NCBI RefSeq assembly: GCF_003605645.1
Contig: NZ_QVMU01000010.1
Location: 1 to 64,000 of the forward strand
Source: Vibrio sinensis
GTDB taxonomy: Bacteria; Pseudomonadota; Gammaproteobacteria; Enterobacterales; Vibrionaceae
Reading direction: 5' to 3'
DNA length: 64,000 bases
Made by a program: the position numbers and the translations under genes
Shown: positions 49,179-58,261 of the stretch, piece by piece
Numbering within the stretch: the stretch's first letter is position 1
Layout of the letters: each line of letters begins with the position of its first letter
The notes under the pieces: model-generated
What the model saw: the letters and a program-made list of their open reading frames with translations, nothing else
What the model was told of the DNA's origin: nothing
Databases searched by the model: none

Positions 49179-49348
49179 CAGAAGCTCATCATCAGGTAGC
49201 ACTGATGACAGTTGATGGGAATCAACCCATGTCAACCGACAGATAAAATCCTGCAACTTTCATCCATCTCGGCACTGCTCCCCCTGAATGTTATGTATAG
49301 GAATTGCGGTTCCACAAAACATCTACCTGGGCAGTGCACCTCTTCTGC
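49179..49348 (-). ncRNA. Lysine riboswitch (L box) of lysC
   Basis: On the minus strand the aptamer reads CAGAAGAGGTGCACTGCCCA, then GGGGGAGCAGTGCCGAGATG, then TTGATTCCCATCAACTGTCA with CATCAG, and closes with CTTCTGAGG. P1 pairs CAGAAG (near 49347) with CTTCTG (49179-49184). The pattern matches the E. coli lysC leader. The expression platform to the start at 49041 holds two small hairpins (GTTTGT/ACAAAC and GTTGG/CCAAC, the latter before TGTAATTTTT). Neither is clearly dominant, so the mode of control is open. Confidence 0.93.
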
Positions 49349-49362
49349 AAAAATGCTCAATC

Positions 49363-49391
49363 ATTGAACGTTGTTATGTGAATGTTGTCAA
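49363..49391 (-). promoter_or_regulatory. Promoter of the lysC leader
   Basis: On the minus strand a consensus -35 TTGACA (49386-49391) is followed after 17 bases by TTCAAT (49363-49368). The predicted start of transcription falls about 8-10 bases before the lysine aptamer, as expected for a riboswitch leader. Confidence 0.8.
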
Positions 49392-49503
49392 TAAAAATTA
49401 ACAAACTGGTGACAGATGCGTGATCGCTAGACTTAGGGATAATTGTCGAGCTCGGTGAATTCGACTAAGGTGGTGTATTGCCGCTTTGCCTTAAGGAGAA
49501 ATT

Positions 49504-50622
49504 ATGACGATTCAAAGCTTTATTCCACCACGCCGTATATTAATGGGCCCAGGGCCTTCTGATATTTCACCACAAGTTTTGCAAGCATTAAGCCGTCCGA
49601 CAGTTGGCCACTTAGACCCATTATTTATCTCAATGATGGATGAGCTAAAACAACTGCTTAAATACGCTTTCCAAACAGAAAATGAATTTACTATCGCTGT
49701 CTCCGCGCCGGGTAGTGCGGGAATGGAAGCTTGCTTCGTTAATTTAGTTGAACCGGGCGATAAAGTGATTGTTTGTCGCAATGGTGTTTTTGGCGAGCGC
49801 ATGCGTGAAAATGTCATCCGTGCTGGTGGCGTTGCAGTATTGGTTGATGATGAGTGGGGAAAACCGGTCTCAACTGCCAAAGTAGAGCAAGCCATCAAGG
49901 AAAACCCAGATGCAAAAATTCTAGCTTTTGTTCATGCTGAAACGTCAACAGGAGCATTGTCTGATGCCCAAGCGTTAGGTCAATTAGCAAAACAACACGG
50001 TATGCTTACAATCGTAGATGCAGTGACCTCTTTAGGTGGCGTACCATTGAAAGTCGATGAGTGGCAGCTAGATGCGGTCTATGCTGGTAGCCAGAAGTGT
50101 CTTTCATGTGTACCGGGTTTAGCTCCTGTTACCTTTTCACCGAGTGCAATTGAAAAGATTCAAGCGCGAACCACACCTATTCAAAGTTGGTTCTTGGATC
50201 AGAGCCTTGTCCTAGGTTACTGGAGCGGTGAGGGGAAACGCAGTTATCACCATACAGCCCCTGTAAATAGCTTGTATGCACTACATGAATCACTCGTGCT
50301 TCTACAAAATGAAGGGTTGGAAAATGCCTGGCAACGACATCAACGTATGCATGAGAAGTTACGTGATGGACTAGAAAAGTTAGGCTTCGAGTTTGTGGTT
50401 GAAATGCCTTATCGCCTACCACAACTCAATGCAATCTACATTCCACAGGGAATAGATGAAGCGCAAGTTAGGGCTCACTTACTTGAAACGTATAATTTAG
50501 AAATTGGTGCAGGCTTAGGTGTTTTAGCAGGAAAGACTTGGCGTATTGGCCTTATGGGTTACGGGGCTCGTGCGGAAAATGTTTCCTTGTGTCTAAAAGC
50601 TCTTGAAGACGCATTTGTTTAA
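49504..50622 (+). CDS. Class V PLP-dependent aminotransferase (alanine/serine-glyoxylate type)
   Basis: This 372-residue cytoplasmic enzyme of fold type I, class V, resembles alanine-glyoxylate and serine-glyoxylate aminotransferases. PLP-binding Lys198 lies in YAGSQKCLSCVPG, Asp172 in TIVDAVTSLGG holds the pyridine nitrogen, and SAPGSAGMEACFVN is the phosphate-binding start. The N-terminal RRILMGPGPSDISPQVL is diagnostic. Substrates cannot be fixed; alanine with glyoxylate is the family default, and 2-aminoethylphosphonate transaminases are distant relatives. TTAAGGAG lies just before the ATG. It is divergent from lysC and followed by a terminator. Confidence 0.88.
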   Translation: MTIQSFIPPRRILMGPGPSDISPQVLQALSRPTVGHLDPLFISMMDELKQLLKYAFQTENEFTIAVSAPGSAGMEACFVNLVEPGDKVIVCRNGVFGERMRENVIRAGGVAVLVDDEWGKPVSTAKVEQAIKENPDAKILAFVHAETSTGALSDAQALGQLAKQHGMLTIVDAVTSLGGVPLKVDEWQLDAVYAGSQKCLSCVPGLAPVTFSPSAIEKIQARTTPIQSWFLDQSLVLGYWSGEGKRSYHHTAPVNSLYALHESLVLLQNEGLENAWQRHQRMHEKLRDGLEKLGFEFVVEMPYRLPQLNAIYIPQGIDEAQVRAHLLETYNLEIGAGLGVLAGKTWRIGLMGYGARAENVSLCLKALEDAFV

Positions 50623-50656
50623 TTAGCGTTACAAATTCAATGTGTATTCAATATAA

Positions 50657-50684
50657 ATAAGGGCGAATTATTTCGCCCTTATTC
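50657..50684. terminator. Bidirectional intrinsic terminator
   Basis: AATAAGGGCGAA and TTCGCCCTTATT pair around TTAT, between the aminotransferase gene and convergent pglL. The T-tracts are short. Confidence 0.8.
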
Positions 50685-50713
50685 GTCTCTATCGACTTAA
50701 ATCGGTTACTAAA

Positions 50714-52504
50714 TTACTTAGCCCCACTTGCTATGTTTTCAATGGAAGCTGAAGCAGCACTCGGTTTTAAATTACTCGGTTTTACATATTGAATCTTAGA
50801 AAAATCAGTAGCAGGAAATAAGTACTGCGCTTCTGTTCGGATTTGCTCCGCTCGCACTGAATCGTCAATAGCTTGATAAGCAATGATCAGGTGCTGATAA
50901 AAAGCTGGCCGAGGTTTAGTCTGTATAATCTCTTTCGCCCATTCAATATATGGGGTAATAAGCGCCTTATCTTGCTGTACTAACCCAATATTGAGGTAAG
51001 TACTGTAAATATCCCAGTTATACCTATCTTCCCAAACCAGAGGATTTGAGACCTCTTCTAAAATTTCCGGATTCGGTGGAGAACTACGTTCAAATTGATG
51101 CAATATGTAATTGGTATGGAGTGAGCTCACCATATAGAAAGTGGTCACTATAGGGATCACTAAGCTCAACACTCGCAGTAATGTTTTGGAAATAATGGAA
51201 AAAGAGACGCTACGATACGAGTTGGAGCGTTGATCAACCCAATAGATCAAAATAATAAATATGAGCCAATGAATTGCGGAGTGATAAAACGGATACTCTA
51301 ATTGGCTATGAATGACGATAGGGACAAACAGAGCAAACATGGCCATTCGTGTGCCGGGTTTAATTTGATAAATACGAAACAACACGATACCAGCCGCAAG
51401 AAAAATTCCGAGAAGTGGAATGATCCCACCCTCTACACCCCAATAGAGCAATTCATTATGCGGATGATCCATCGCAGGTAAGCCCGCTGGATAGTTATCA
51501 TTAAGAGAGTGCTGACGAGCTGTATATAAAATGTATTCAGGCTCGAATCGACCGTAGCCATAACCAGTAAATGGTTTTTCTACAAACATATCTAGGGTTT
51601 GTGGGAAAGTGTAACTACGAGGGCTTTCTAAATTTGCACGCGACTCGGCAAGCATTGACTGATTGAACATCCATGATGGTGCTAAGCCAATAAGAACGCC
51701 GACAGCGACAGAGCCAAACCAACCAATAAATCGTTTTTTGCTCGCGAAGCTATATAGGTATGGGAGTAATAATAACGTTGAAATACTAGCAGCCAGCCAA
51801 CCAGTTCTTGATGCAAGAAAAATCAGCAGTGGTATGGTCGCTATTGGAGTGAAGTACAAAAATAGAATACTACTTAGTTTTCTATGATATTTGATGGGTT
51901 GGCGAGCGAGTAAATATCCAGATATAGCAAGCCCTGTAGCAAGAAAACTCGCCATTACATTTGGTTGCTGGAATATGCCATAAGGACGATTGGCTACTGT
52001 ATCGTAACCTAAGCTGTTTCCCGGTTGGAGTAAGAAGTATTGAACTAAACCGTAAGCAGATTGAATCCAAACAGCAATGACGATAAACCATAGCAAGCGT
52101 TGCTTTTGCTTATTGCTAAAACGAAATTGCTGTAATGAGACAAACAGAGCAAATCCAGCCCATAAACCAATAAGGCGGTTTATGGCTAAATATCCACCGG
52201 AATTAGGGTATGCCATGGGTACGGTAAGTAGTAGACAGCTAAGAAATAAAAAAATGGTGAGCTTGTTATAACGAAGCTGCCCATTGGTGCCTAGCTGGTA
52301 GAAGCCAAGGGCTAGGGCAATGCTGAAACCAATCCATGTCGTAGCATTGAAAGATAAAGCCAGCCCTGAACCACCCGGGTTCGGCATAAAAATGTGCATG
52401 GCAAAGATAAAGGTCGCACCAAGAGCCAACAGCATCGGTTTGATTAGTGGTAAACGAGGAAGTTGTGGTTGCAATTGTGTGCCAGCAACATGAATAGTAG
52501 CCAT
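50714..52504 (-). CDS. pglL: PglL-type protein O-oligosaccharyltransferase (Wzy_C family)
   Basis: This 596-residue polytopic inner-membrane protein is of the O-antigen ligase/PglL superfamily. About 11-12 hydrophobic segments precede a large periplasmic loop with MDHPHNELLYWGVEGG; the HxHN histidines, residues 347 and 349 here, include the catalytic position of PglL enzymes. RPYGIFQQPNVMASFLATGL is the PglL_A block, and a soluble C-terminal Wzy_C_2-like domain with TPR-like helices follows (about 470-580). PglL enzymes move lipid-linked glycan to Ser/Thr of exported proteins such as pilins. The location beside uvrA matches the V. cholerae PglL homologue. I chose the ATG at 52504 with GTGAG upstream; a GTG at 52543 is the alternative. 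No glycan-synthesis genes are nearby except galU. Confidence 0.83.
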   Translation of the reverse strand: MATIHVAGTQLQPQLPRLPLIKPMLLALGATFIFAMHIFMPNPGGSGLALSFNATTWIGFSIALALGFYQLGTNGQLRYNKLTIFLFLSCLLLTVPMAYPNSGGYLAINRLIGLWAGFALFVSLQQFRFSNKQKQRLLWFIVIAVWIQSAYGLVQYFLLQPGNSLGYDTVANRPYGIFQQPNVMASFLATGLAISGYLLARQPIKYHRKLSSILFLYFTPIATIPLLIFLASRTGWLAASISTLLLLPYLYSFASKKRFIGWFGSVAVGVLIGLAPSWMFNQSMLAESRANLESPRSYTFPQTLDMFVEKPFTGYGYGRFEPEYILYTARQHSLNDNYPAGLPAMDHPHNELLYWGVEGGIIPLLGIFLAAGIVLFRIYQIKPGTRMAMFALFVPIVIHSQLEYPFYHSAIHWLIFIILIYWVDQRSNSYRSVSFSIISKTLLRVLSLVIPIVTTFYMVSSLHTNYILHQFERSSPPNPEILEEVSNPLVWEDRYNWDIYSTYLNIGLVQQDKALITPYIEWAKEIIQTKPRPAFYQHLIIAYQAIDDSVRAEQIRTEAQYLFPATDFSKIQYVKPSNLKPSAASASIENIASGAK

Positions 52505-52570
52505 AGTACTCACTGTATTCGAAAGCCAATCATTGTTACTCACACTGATTGGCTTTGTTTATGGTTTTCG

Positions 52571-55393
52571 CTATTTTAACATAGGTTTAAGAAAACGAGC
52601 GGTATGAGAACCTTTCACTTTTACTACTTCTTCAGGAGTTCCCGCAGCGATAATATCACCACCACCTTGTCCACCTTCAGGACCTAAATCGATAATCCAA
52701 TCGGCAGTCTTTATTACATCGAGGTTGTGCTCAATGACCACGACAGTATTACCATGATCTCTCAGTCGGTGTAAGACGGTTAATAGCTGTTGGATATCAT
52801 GGAAATGTAACCCAGTTGTTGGCTCATCTAAGATATACAATGTTTTGCCCGTATCTCTTTTAGAAAGCTCTCGAGCCAGTTTCACGCGCTGAGCTTCCCC
52901 TCCCGATAACGTCGTTGCCGCTTGACCTAGTCTAATGTACGACAAGCCAACATCCATTAATGTTTGTAATTTTCGAGCAATTACTGGAACTGGGTCAAAA
53001 AAGCTACGTGCATCTTCTACCGTCATTTCCAAGACTTCATCAATGGTTTTTCCCTTGTATCGAACTTCGAGGGTTTCGCGGTTGTAGCGTTTACCCTTAC
53101 AAATATCACAAGGAACATAGACATCAGGTAAGAAGTGCATCTCTACCTTTATTACCCCATCCCCTTGGCATGCTTCACAGCGTCCACCTCGAACATTAAA
53201 GCTGAAGCGTCCCGGTTTATAACCACGAGAGCGAGACTCTTGAGTTCCAGAGAAAAGCTCACGGATTGGGGTGAAAATTCCAGTGTATGTCGCAGGGTTA
53301 GATCGTGGCGTACGACCAATCGGGCTTTGATCAATATCGATCACTTTATCAAAATGCTCGAGCCCTTTAATGGCTTTAAATGGCGCCGGTGTCGCGGTTG
53401 TTGCTCCATTTAATTGAGTATGCGCGATTTTGAAAAATGTGTCGTTAATCAAGGTAGATTTACCTGACCCTGAAACCCCGGTGACACAAGTGAATAGACC
53501 GACCGGAATGGTTGCCGTCACTTCTTTGAGGTTGTTGCCTGACGCGCCAATTAACTCTACTACTTTGTTGTGATCAATCGGCGTTCGCTCTTTAGGTATC
53601 GCGATTTGCTTCGCACCACTCAAATATTGCCCAGTCAGAGAGTTAGGGTTAGCTAATATGTCAGCCATTGTCCCCTCGGCAACGATATGGCCACCGTGTA
53701 CACCAGCTCCTGGGCCGATATCAATCACGTGATCGGCGATACGAATTGCATCTTCATCATGTTCAACAACAAGAACGGTATTACCCAAGTCTCGTAAATG
53801 GATCAGCGTCTTAAGTAAGCGCTCATTATCGCGTTGATGGAGGCCGATAGAGGGTTCATCCAATACGTACATAACACCGACAAGCCCAGCACCGATTTGG
53901 CTAGCAAGGCGAATTCGCTGCGCCTCACCGCCGGATAAAGTCTCTGCACTACGTGACAAGTTAAGATAATTTAGCCCGACATTGACCAAGAATTCCAAGC
54001 GGTCATTAATCTCTTTCATGACTTTTTCGGCAATTTGCGCTCGTTGACCAGAGAGGTTTAACGTTGCGAAAAAGCTCAATGCATCGGCAATACTGAGTTG
54101 GGTAATCTCAGGTAGCGTGGTGTCATCGATAAATACATTACGTGCTTCTAAACGTAGACGGCTACCGTTGCAGCTACTACAACATTTAGTTGCGATATAT
54201 TTAGAGAGATCTTCTCGAACCGAGTTGGACTCCGTATCACGATAACGGCGCTCGAGAGTATTAAGGATCCCCTCAAACGGGTGTCGTTTTACGCGAATAT
54301 CGCCACGGTCATTGACATATTTAAACTCAATTTCGGTGCGTCCTGATCCGGTTAAAATGATATCGCGGATTTTTTTAGGCAAAGAGGAAAATGGAGTCTG
54401 TAAATCAAAATCGTAATGCTCAGACAGCGATGTCAGCATTTGGAAATAATAATAGTTTTTCTGATCCCAACCACGGATAGCTCCTTGAGCTAAACTTAGT
54501 TGCTCATCTTGTATGACTCGGCTTGGATCAAAGTATTGTTGAACACCAAGGCCGTCACAAGTCCCACATGCGCCTGCAGGGTTGTTGAATGAAAATAGTC
54601 TTGGTTCTAGCTCTTGCATACTGTAGCCACAGTGTGGGCAGGCAAAATTAGCAGAAAAGACAATTTCGTCACCGTCTTCGTCCATCGGTGCAATGACAAC
54701 AATGCCACCAGATAACTCGAGGGCCGTTTCAAATGATTCAGCTAAACGTTGTTGAAGATCTTGGCGAACTTTAAATCGGTCTACGACCACTTCAATGGTG
54801 TGTTTTTTATGAAGTTCAAGAGGTGGTGGATCGGTAAGATCGCAGGTTTCGCCATCTATTCGGGCACGAATAAAACCTTGTGCAGCTAAGTTTTCTAGCG
54901 TTTTAACATGCTCACCTTTTCGTTCTTTCACGATAGGTGCAAGCAACATCATTTTTGAACCATCCGGAAGTTCAAGAACTTTATCCACCATTTGAGAAAC
55001 GGTTTGAGCAGCCAGTGGTACTTTGTGGTCTGGGCAGCGAGGTTCACCGACACGAGCGTACAGCAGTCTCAAGTAATCGTAGACCTCTGTAATAGTTCCC
55101 ACTGTTGATCTTGGGTTATGCGATGTCGATTTTTGCTCGATAGAGATCGCTGGAGAAAGTCCTTCGATGTGGTCTACATCCGGCTTTTCCATTAACGAAA
55201 GGAATTGGCGAGCATAGGCAGACAGAGACTCGACATAACGTCGTTGGCCCTCTGCATAGAGGGTATCGAATGCGAGGGATGATTTACCTGACCCTGATAA
55301 GCCGGTGATTACAATGAGCTTATCACGCGGTATTGTGACGTTGATGTTTTTTAAATTGTGGGTACGGGCGCCGCGTACTTCGATCTTATCCAT
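52571..55393 (-). CDS. uvrA: Excinuclease ABC subunit A
   Basis: UvrA is a 940-residue damage-recognition ATPase of nucleotide excision repair. It has two ABC modules: Walker [10 protein letters not shown] near residue 31 and GVSGSGKST near 640, and signatures [16 protein letters not shown] and [16 protein letters not shown]. Two zinc modules are present: CPHC...CGTC in the first half and CEAC...CDIC in the second. The UvrB-binding and insertion domains lie between. The length equals E. coli UvrA. A LexA-like box is 108 bp upstream. UvrA faces away from ssb as in E. coli, but here galU and qstR are inserted between them. Confidence 0.97.
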   Translation of the reverse strand: MDKIEVRGARTHNLKNINVTIPRDKLIVITGLSGSGKSSLAFDTLYAEGQRRYVESLSAYARQFLSLMEKPDVDHIEGLSPAISIEQKSTSHNPRSTVGTITEVYDYLRLLYARVGEPRCPDHKVPLAAQTVSQMVDKVLELPDGSKMMLLAPIVKERKGEHVKTLENLAAQGFIRARIDGETCDLTDPPPLELHKKHTIEVVVDRFKVRQDLQQRLAESFETALELSGGIVVIAPMDEDGDEIVFSANFACPHCGYSMQELEPRLFSFNNPAGACGTCDGLGVQQYFDPSRVIQDEQLSLAQGAIRGWDQKNYYYFQMLTSLSEHYDFDLQTPFSSLPKKIRDIILTGSGRTEIEFKYVNDRGDIRVKRHPFEGILNTLERRYRDTESNSVREDLSKYIATKCCSSCNGSRLRLEARNVFIDDTTLPEITQLSIADALSFFATLNLSGQRAQIAEKVMKEINDRLEFLVNVGLNYLNLSRSAETLSGGEAQRIRLASQIGAGLVGVMYVLDEPSIGLHQRDNERLLKTLIHLRDLGNTVLVVEHDEDAIRIADHVIDIGPGAGVHGGHIVAEGTMADILANPNSLTGQYLSGAKQIAIPKERTPIDHNKVVELIGASGNNLKEVTATIPVGLFTCVTGVSGSGKSTLINDTFFKIAHTQLNGATTATPAPFKAIKGLEHFDKVIDIDQSPIGRTPRSNPATYTGIFTPIRELFSGTQESRSRGYKPGRFSFNVRGGRCEACQGDGVIKVEMHFLPDVYVPCDICKGKRYNRETLEVRYKGKTIDEVLEMTVEDARSFFDPVPVIARKLQTLMDVGLSYIRLGQAATTLSGGEAQRVKLARELSKRDTGKTLYILDEPTTGLHFHDIQQLLTVLHRLRDHGNTVVVIEHNLDVIKTADWIIDLGPEGGQGGGDIIAAGTPEEVVKVKGSHTARFLKPMLK

Positions 55394-55500
55394 CGTAATG
55401 ACTCTACTCTACAAACAGAACACACAAGAAATTGTTGCTAGAAAACGGCAACAATAAGAAAAACAAGTATTACATAGTGTGAGGATTGTTCAAAGGTTTA

Positions 55501-55516
55501 CTGGATAAAAAAACAG
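55501..55516. promoter_or_regulatory. LexA (SOS) box upstream of uvrA
   Basis: CTGGATAAAAAAACAG fits CTG-N10-CAG with an A/T-rich centre, the gammaproteobacterial LexA consensus. It is 108 bp upstream of the uvrA start; uvrA is a classic SOS gene. Its distance from the other neighbour galU (convergent onto this region) argues that it serves uvrA. Confidence 0.75.
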
Positions 55517-55575
55517 TAATATTAGTGACCGAAGATGGATAGAAAGGAGTAAGAGATCTTGAACGTTATGAATAA

Positions 55576-55602
55576 AAAAGCAGCGAACCGTCGCTGCTTT
55601 TG
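55576..55602. terminator. Intrinsic terminator of galU
   Basis: AAAAGCAGCGA and TCGCTGCTTTT pair around ACCG; on the minus strand the stem is followed by T6. Confidence 0.9.
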
Positions 55603-55637
55603 ATCAGGGAAAATAATAAAAAATCGCTATTTTCGAA

Positions 55638-56513
55638 TTAGACGTCTTCGCGTTGGGTCGCTTTTTTGCCTAGCTCTGATTTTTTGCTGTCTTTTAAATA
55701 TAGATTTTCGAAGCAGTAGTTAGTTGCTTCAATGTAACCCTCAACGCTACCACAATCGAAACGTTGACCTTTAAATTTATAAGCAAGAACACAGCCAGCT
55801 TTAGCTTGTTGTAGCAGCGCATCAGTAATTTGAATTTCGCCACCTTTACCCGGTTCGGTATTTTCAATGATTTCGAAAATATCAGGGGTCAAGATATAAC
55901 GACCGATGATCGCAAGGTTACTTGGTGCTGTACCCGGCTCTGGTTTTTCAACCATGTCATCAACGCGGAAGATATCATCTTTGATCATTTCACCAGAGAT
56001 AACACCATATTTATGGGTTTCATCTTCCGGTACTTCTTGAACCGCAACAATAGAACAACGGAATTGCTTAAATAGCGTGACCATTTGAGCTAATACGCCT
56101 TCTTGCTCATTGACGCATAAGTCATCAGCCAAAACGACGGCAAATGGTTCATCACCAATCAATTCACGTCCAGTTAGGATCGCATGACCCAGACCTTTCA
56201 TTTCACGTTGGCGTGTATAAGTAAATGTCGCTGATTCAATGATATCGCGGATGTCTACCAATAATTCTTCTTTATTAGTACCGCTGATCTGGTGCTCCAG
56301 CTCATAGTTTTTGTCAAAGTGGTCCATAATCGAGTGTTTGCCACGCCCGGTTACGATACACATGCCATCCATCCCTGCTTGGATAGCCTCTTCAACACCA
56401 TACTCAATGAGTGGTTTATTTACGACTGGCATCATTTCTTTTGGCATTGATTTGGTCGCCGGAAGAAAACGAGTACCGTAGCCCGCTGCCGGGAAGAGGC
56501 ATTTTTTAATCAT
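55638..56513 (-). CDS. galU: UTP-glucose-1-phosphate uridylyltransferase
   Basis: GalU is a 291-residue cytoplasmic enzyme that makes UDP-glucose, the donor for LPS core, exopolysaccharide and galactose metabolism. The nucleotide-binding start FPAAGYGTRFLPATKSMPKE and the uridine-binding FAVVLADDLCVN are present. VVNKPLIEYGVEEA and IIGRYILTPDIFE also match the family. In Vibrio, UDP-glucose also feeds biofilm polysaccharide synthesis. It is the gene downstream of qstR on the minus strand, with a 111-bp gap that shows no terminator. Confidence 0.95.
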   Translation of the reverse strand: MIKKCLFPAAGYGTRFLPATKSMPKEMMPVVNKPLIEYGVEEAIQAGMDGMCIVTGRGKHSIMDHFDKNYELEHQISGTNKEELLVDIRDIIESATFTYTRQREMKGLGHAILTGRELIGDEPFAVVLADDLCVNEQEGVLAQMVTLFKQFRCSIVAVQEVPEDETHKYGVISGEMIKDDIFRVDDMVEKPEPGTAPSNLAIIGRYILTPDIFEIIENTEPGKGGEIQITDALLQQAKAGCVLAYKFKGQRFDCGSVEGYIEATNYCFENLYLKDSKKSELGKKATQREDV

Positions 56514-56624
56514 GATAAAACCCTTTATCTTTTTTACTCAAATTTAGCTGGCGCAAAGATAGCATGTTTTCAATGAATTGAGGATTAATGCCTTAGTACA
56601 CCCGAAGCTTTTTTGGATATTTAG

Positions 56625-57278
56625 TTACATTTGAGACACTAAGTGTTGTTTGGCCCATGCGATGGCTTGAACTCTATTTTTTACCGAGAGTTTTTTGAAT
56701 ATTTGATATAAGTGGGATTTCACCGTGTACTCACTAATAAACAGGTCTTCTGCAATTTGAATATTCGATGCACCTGTAGTTAAGCTTTGTAAAATATGGA
56801 TTTCCCGAGTAGTGAGGTCAACGGTCGCGGGCGCTGTTTGACTATCAATAACATGACGATAATGATGTAGAAGTTGTGCGGCTACTTTTCGAGGGAGCCA
56901 GTTCTGGCTATTGATGACTTCCCCACAACCTAAGGCAATTTTTTCTGAGGGTTCATTTTTATAGAACAGTCCCTTTAAGTTGCCAAAACTTAATAACTCA
57001 TCAGTTGTTAGTCGCTTGTCGACATTAAAGATGATGATTTCAAATATCTTATGAGTTAAGGGGAGGTTTCTTATCGCGTTATTAAGAGGCTGATAGTTTT
57101 GGTAGTCAACAAGCAAAATCTTATGCTTATGTTGCTGCATCGCCAACATGAGTTCACCAGGTTCAATCTTGGGAATGGGTAGAGCTAATGTTTTTTCTAT
57201 CCGTTCAACTTCAGGGTAGCGCGCTGTCTTATCGGCACACAGGAAGTAAATTGTTCTTGCATAGATATTTTTAGCCAT
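56625..57278 (-). CDS. qstR: LuxR-type competence regulator QstR
   Basis: This 217-residue response-regulator-like transcription factor carries a C-terminal LuxR helix-turn-helix at about 145-210 (LTTREIHILQSLTTGASNIQIAEDLFISEYTVKSHLYQIF). The N-terminal domain lacks the usual phosphoacceptor cluster and is of the VpsT/CsgD type. Position between galU and ssb and the C-terminal sequence match V. cholerae QstR, which integrates HapR quorum sensing with TfoX to switch on late competence genes and, in some strains, type VI secretion. Starts at 57278, 57284 (ATG) and 57290 (GTG) are all possible; GTGAGA precedes the middle one. Confidence 0.83.
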   Translation of the reverse strand: MAKNIYARTIYFLCADKTARYPEVERIEKTLALPIPKIEPGELMLAMQQHKHKILLVDYQNYQPLNNAIRNLPLTHKIFEIIIFNVDKRLTTDELLSFGNLKGLFYKNEPSEKIALGCGEVINSQNWLPRKVAAQLLHHYRHVIDSQTAPATVDLTTREIHILQSLTTGASNIQIAEDLFISEYTVKSHLYQIFKKLSVKNRVQAIAWAKQHLVSQM

Positions 57279-57484
57279 ACTCATTCTCACTTATTGTGTT
57301 GGATGGTTCAGCCTGTCTGAAAGTTTATAAAATAACCAACGTAAAACGAGCTTTTTTCGCGTTGTTTCATATGTGAAAGTAATTTAGTTATCTGTCATCA
57401 AGAATGAGTGTTGATTTCACTCTAAATATTTTTGCTGAAAGAGGTGTGAACGTATTCTTCTTTCTTTAATCCGAGTTGTTAGAT

Positions 57485-57512
57485 TTGAGTGGGGAATAAA
57501 GCGTGGTATCCT
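57485..57512 (+). promoter_or_regulatory. Candidate promoter of ssb
   Basis: TTGAGT (57485-57490), a 16-base spacer, and TATCCT (57507-57512) with an upstream TGG. It lies 46 bases before the ssb start. I find no LexA box in the gap, in contrast to E. coli ssb. Confidence 0.45.
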
Positions 57513-57557
57513 TACTATTGGTTTAATGAACTCTCAACAATCAGGACGGAGCGAAAC

Positions 57558-58100
57558 ATGGCGAGCCGTGGAGTAAACAAAGTTATTTTATTAGGCAACC
57601 TAGGGGCAGATCCTGAGGTTCGATACATGCCGAGCGGTGGTGCTGTCGCTAATATTACCGTAGCAACATCAGAAACATGGCGTGACAAAAGCACTGGTGA
57701 ACAGCGCGAAAAAACTGAATGGCACCGTGTAGCATTGTTTGGCAAGCTAGCTGAAGTTGCAGGTGAGTACTTGCGTAAAGGTTCTCAAGTCTACATTGAA
57801 GGCCAATTGCAAACTCGTAAATGGCAAAACCAGCAAGGCCAAGACCAATATACAACAGAGATCGTTGTACAAGGTTTTAATGGTGTAATGCAAATGCTAG
57901 GTAGTCGTCAAGGCGGCGGTCAAGGCGCACCAATGGGTGGTCAGCCTCAACAGCAGCAACAAGGTGGATGGGGTCAACCTCAACAACCTGCGATGCAGCA
58001 ACAGCAACAGCAGCCATCACATCACCAGCAACCAGCTCAACAGAATCAGCCTCAGTACAACGAGCCACCAATGGATTTTGATGACGATATCCCGTTTTAA
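57558..58100 (+). CDS. ssb: Single-stranded DNA-binding protein
   Basis: SSB is a 180-residue protein that coats single-stranded DNA in replication, repair and recombination. The OB fold occupies 1-112, with [20 protein letters not shown] at the start. A Gln/Gly/Pro-rich disordered linker covers about 115-165, with Q runs. The acidic tip MDFDDDIPF binds partner proteins. I chose the ATG at 57558 (MASRGVNKV), with GGAG 6 bases upstream; the frame opens 23 codons earlier, but these do not match the family. It may also protect incoming DNA during transformation. Confidence 0.96.
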   Translation: MASRGVNKVILLGNLGADPEVRYMPSGGAVANITVATSETWRDKSTGEQREKTEWHRVALFGKLAEVAGEYLRKGSQVYIEGQLQTRKWQNQQGQDQYTTEIVVQGFNGVMQMLGSRQGGGQGAPMGGQPQQQQQGGWGQPQQPAMQQQQQQPSHHQQPAQQNQPQYNEPPMDFDDDIPF

Positions 58101-58114
58101 GGTATCCATTAGTG

Positions 58115-58145
58115 AAAAAAGCCGCGAATTTCGCGGCTTTTTTAT
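58115..58145 (+). terminator. Intrinsic terminator after ssb
   Basis: AAAAAAGCCGCGA and TCGCGGCTTTTTT pair almost perfectly and end in a T-run. Confidence 0.93.
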
Positions 58146-58261
58146 ATAGTAAATTCAAACATTCCCGAGTTTTAAGTACTTAATCCAACAATCATAGTGT
58201 TAATCTACTATTTGGGTTGTTATTCGGTAAATGTGTTATAGCATGATAGAAAAGGACTTCG

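Noticed and set aside
49138..49245. A 35-codon frame on the plus strand with a good GAGGAG ribosome site, antisense to the lysC leader
   Set aside because: It lies exactly opposite the lysine riboswitch and its platform, whose conserved bases explain the sequence. The encoded peptide has no recognisable feature.
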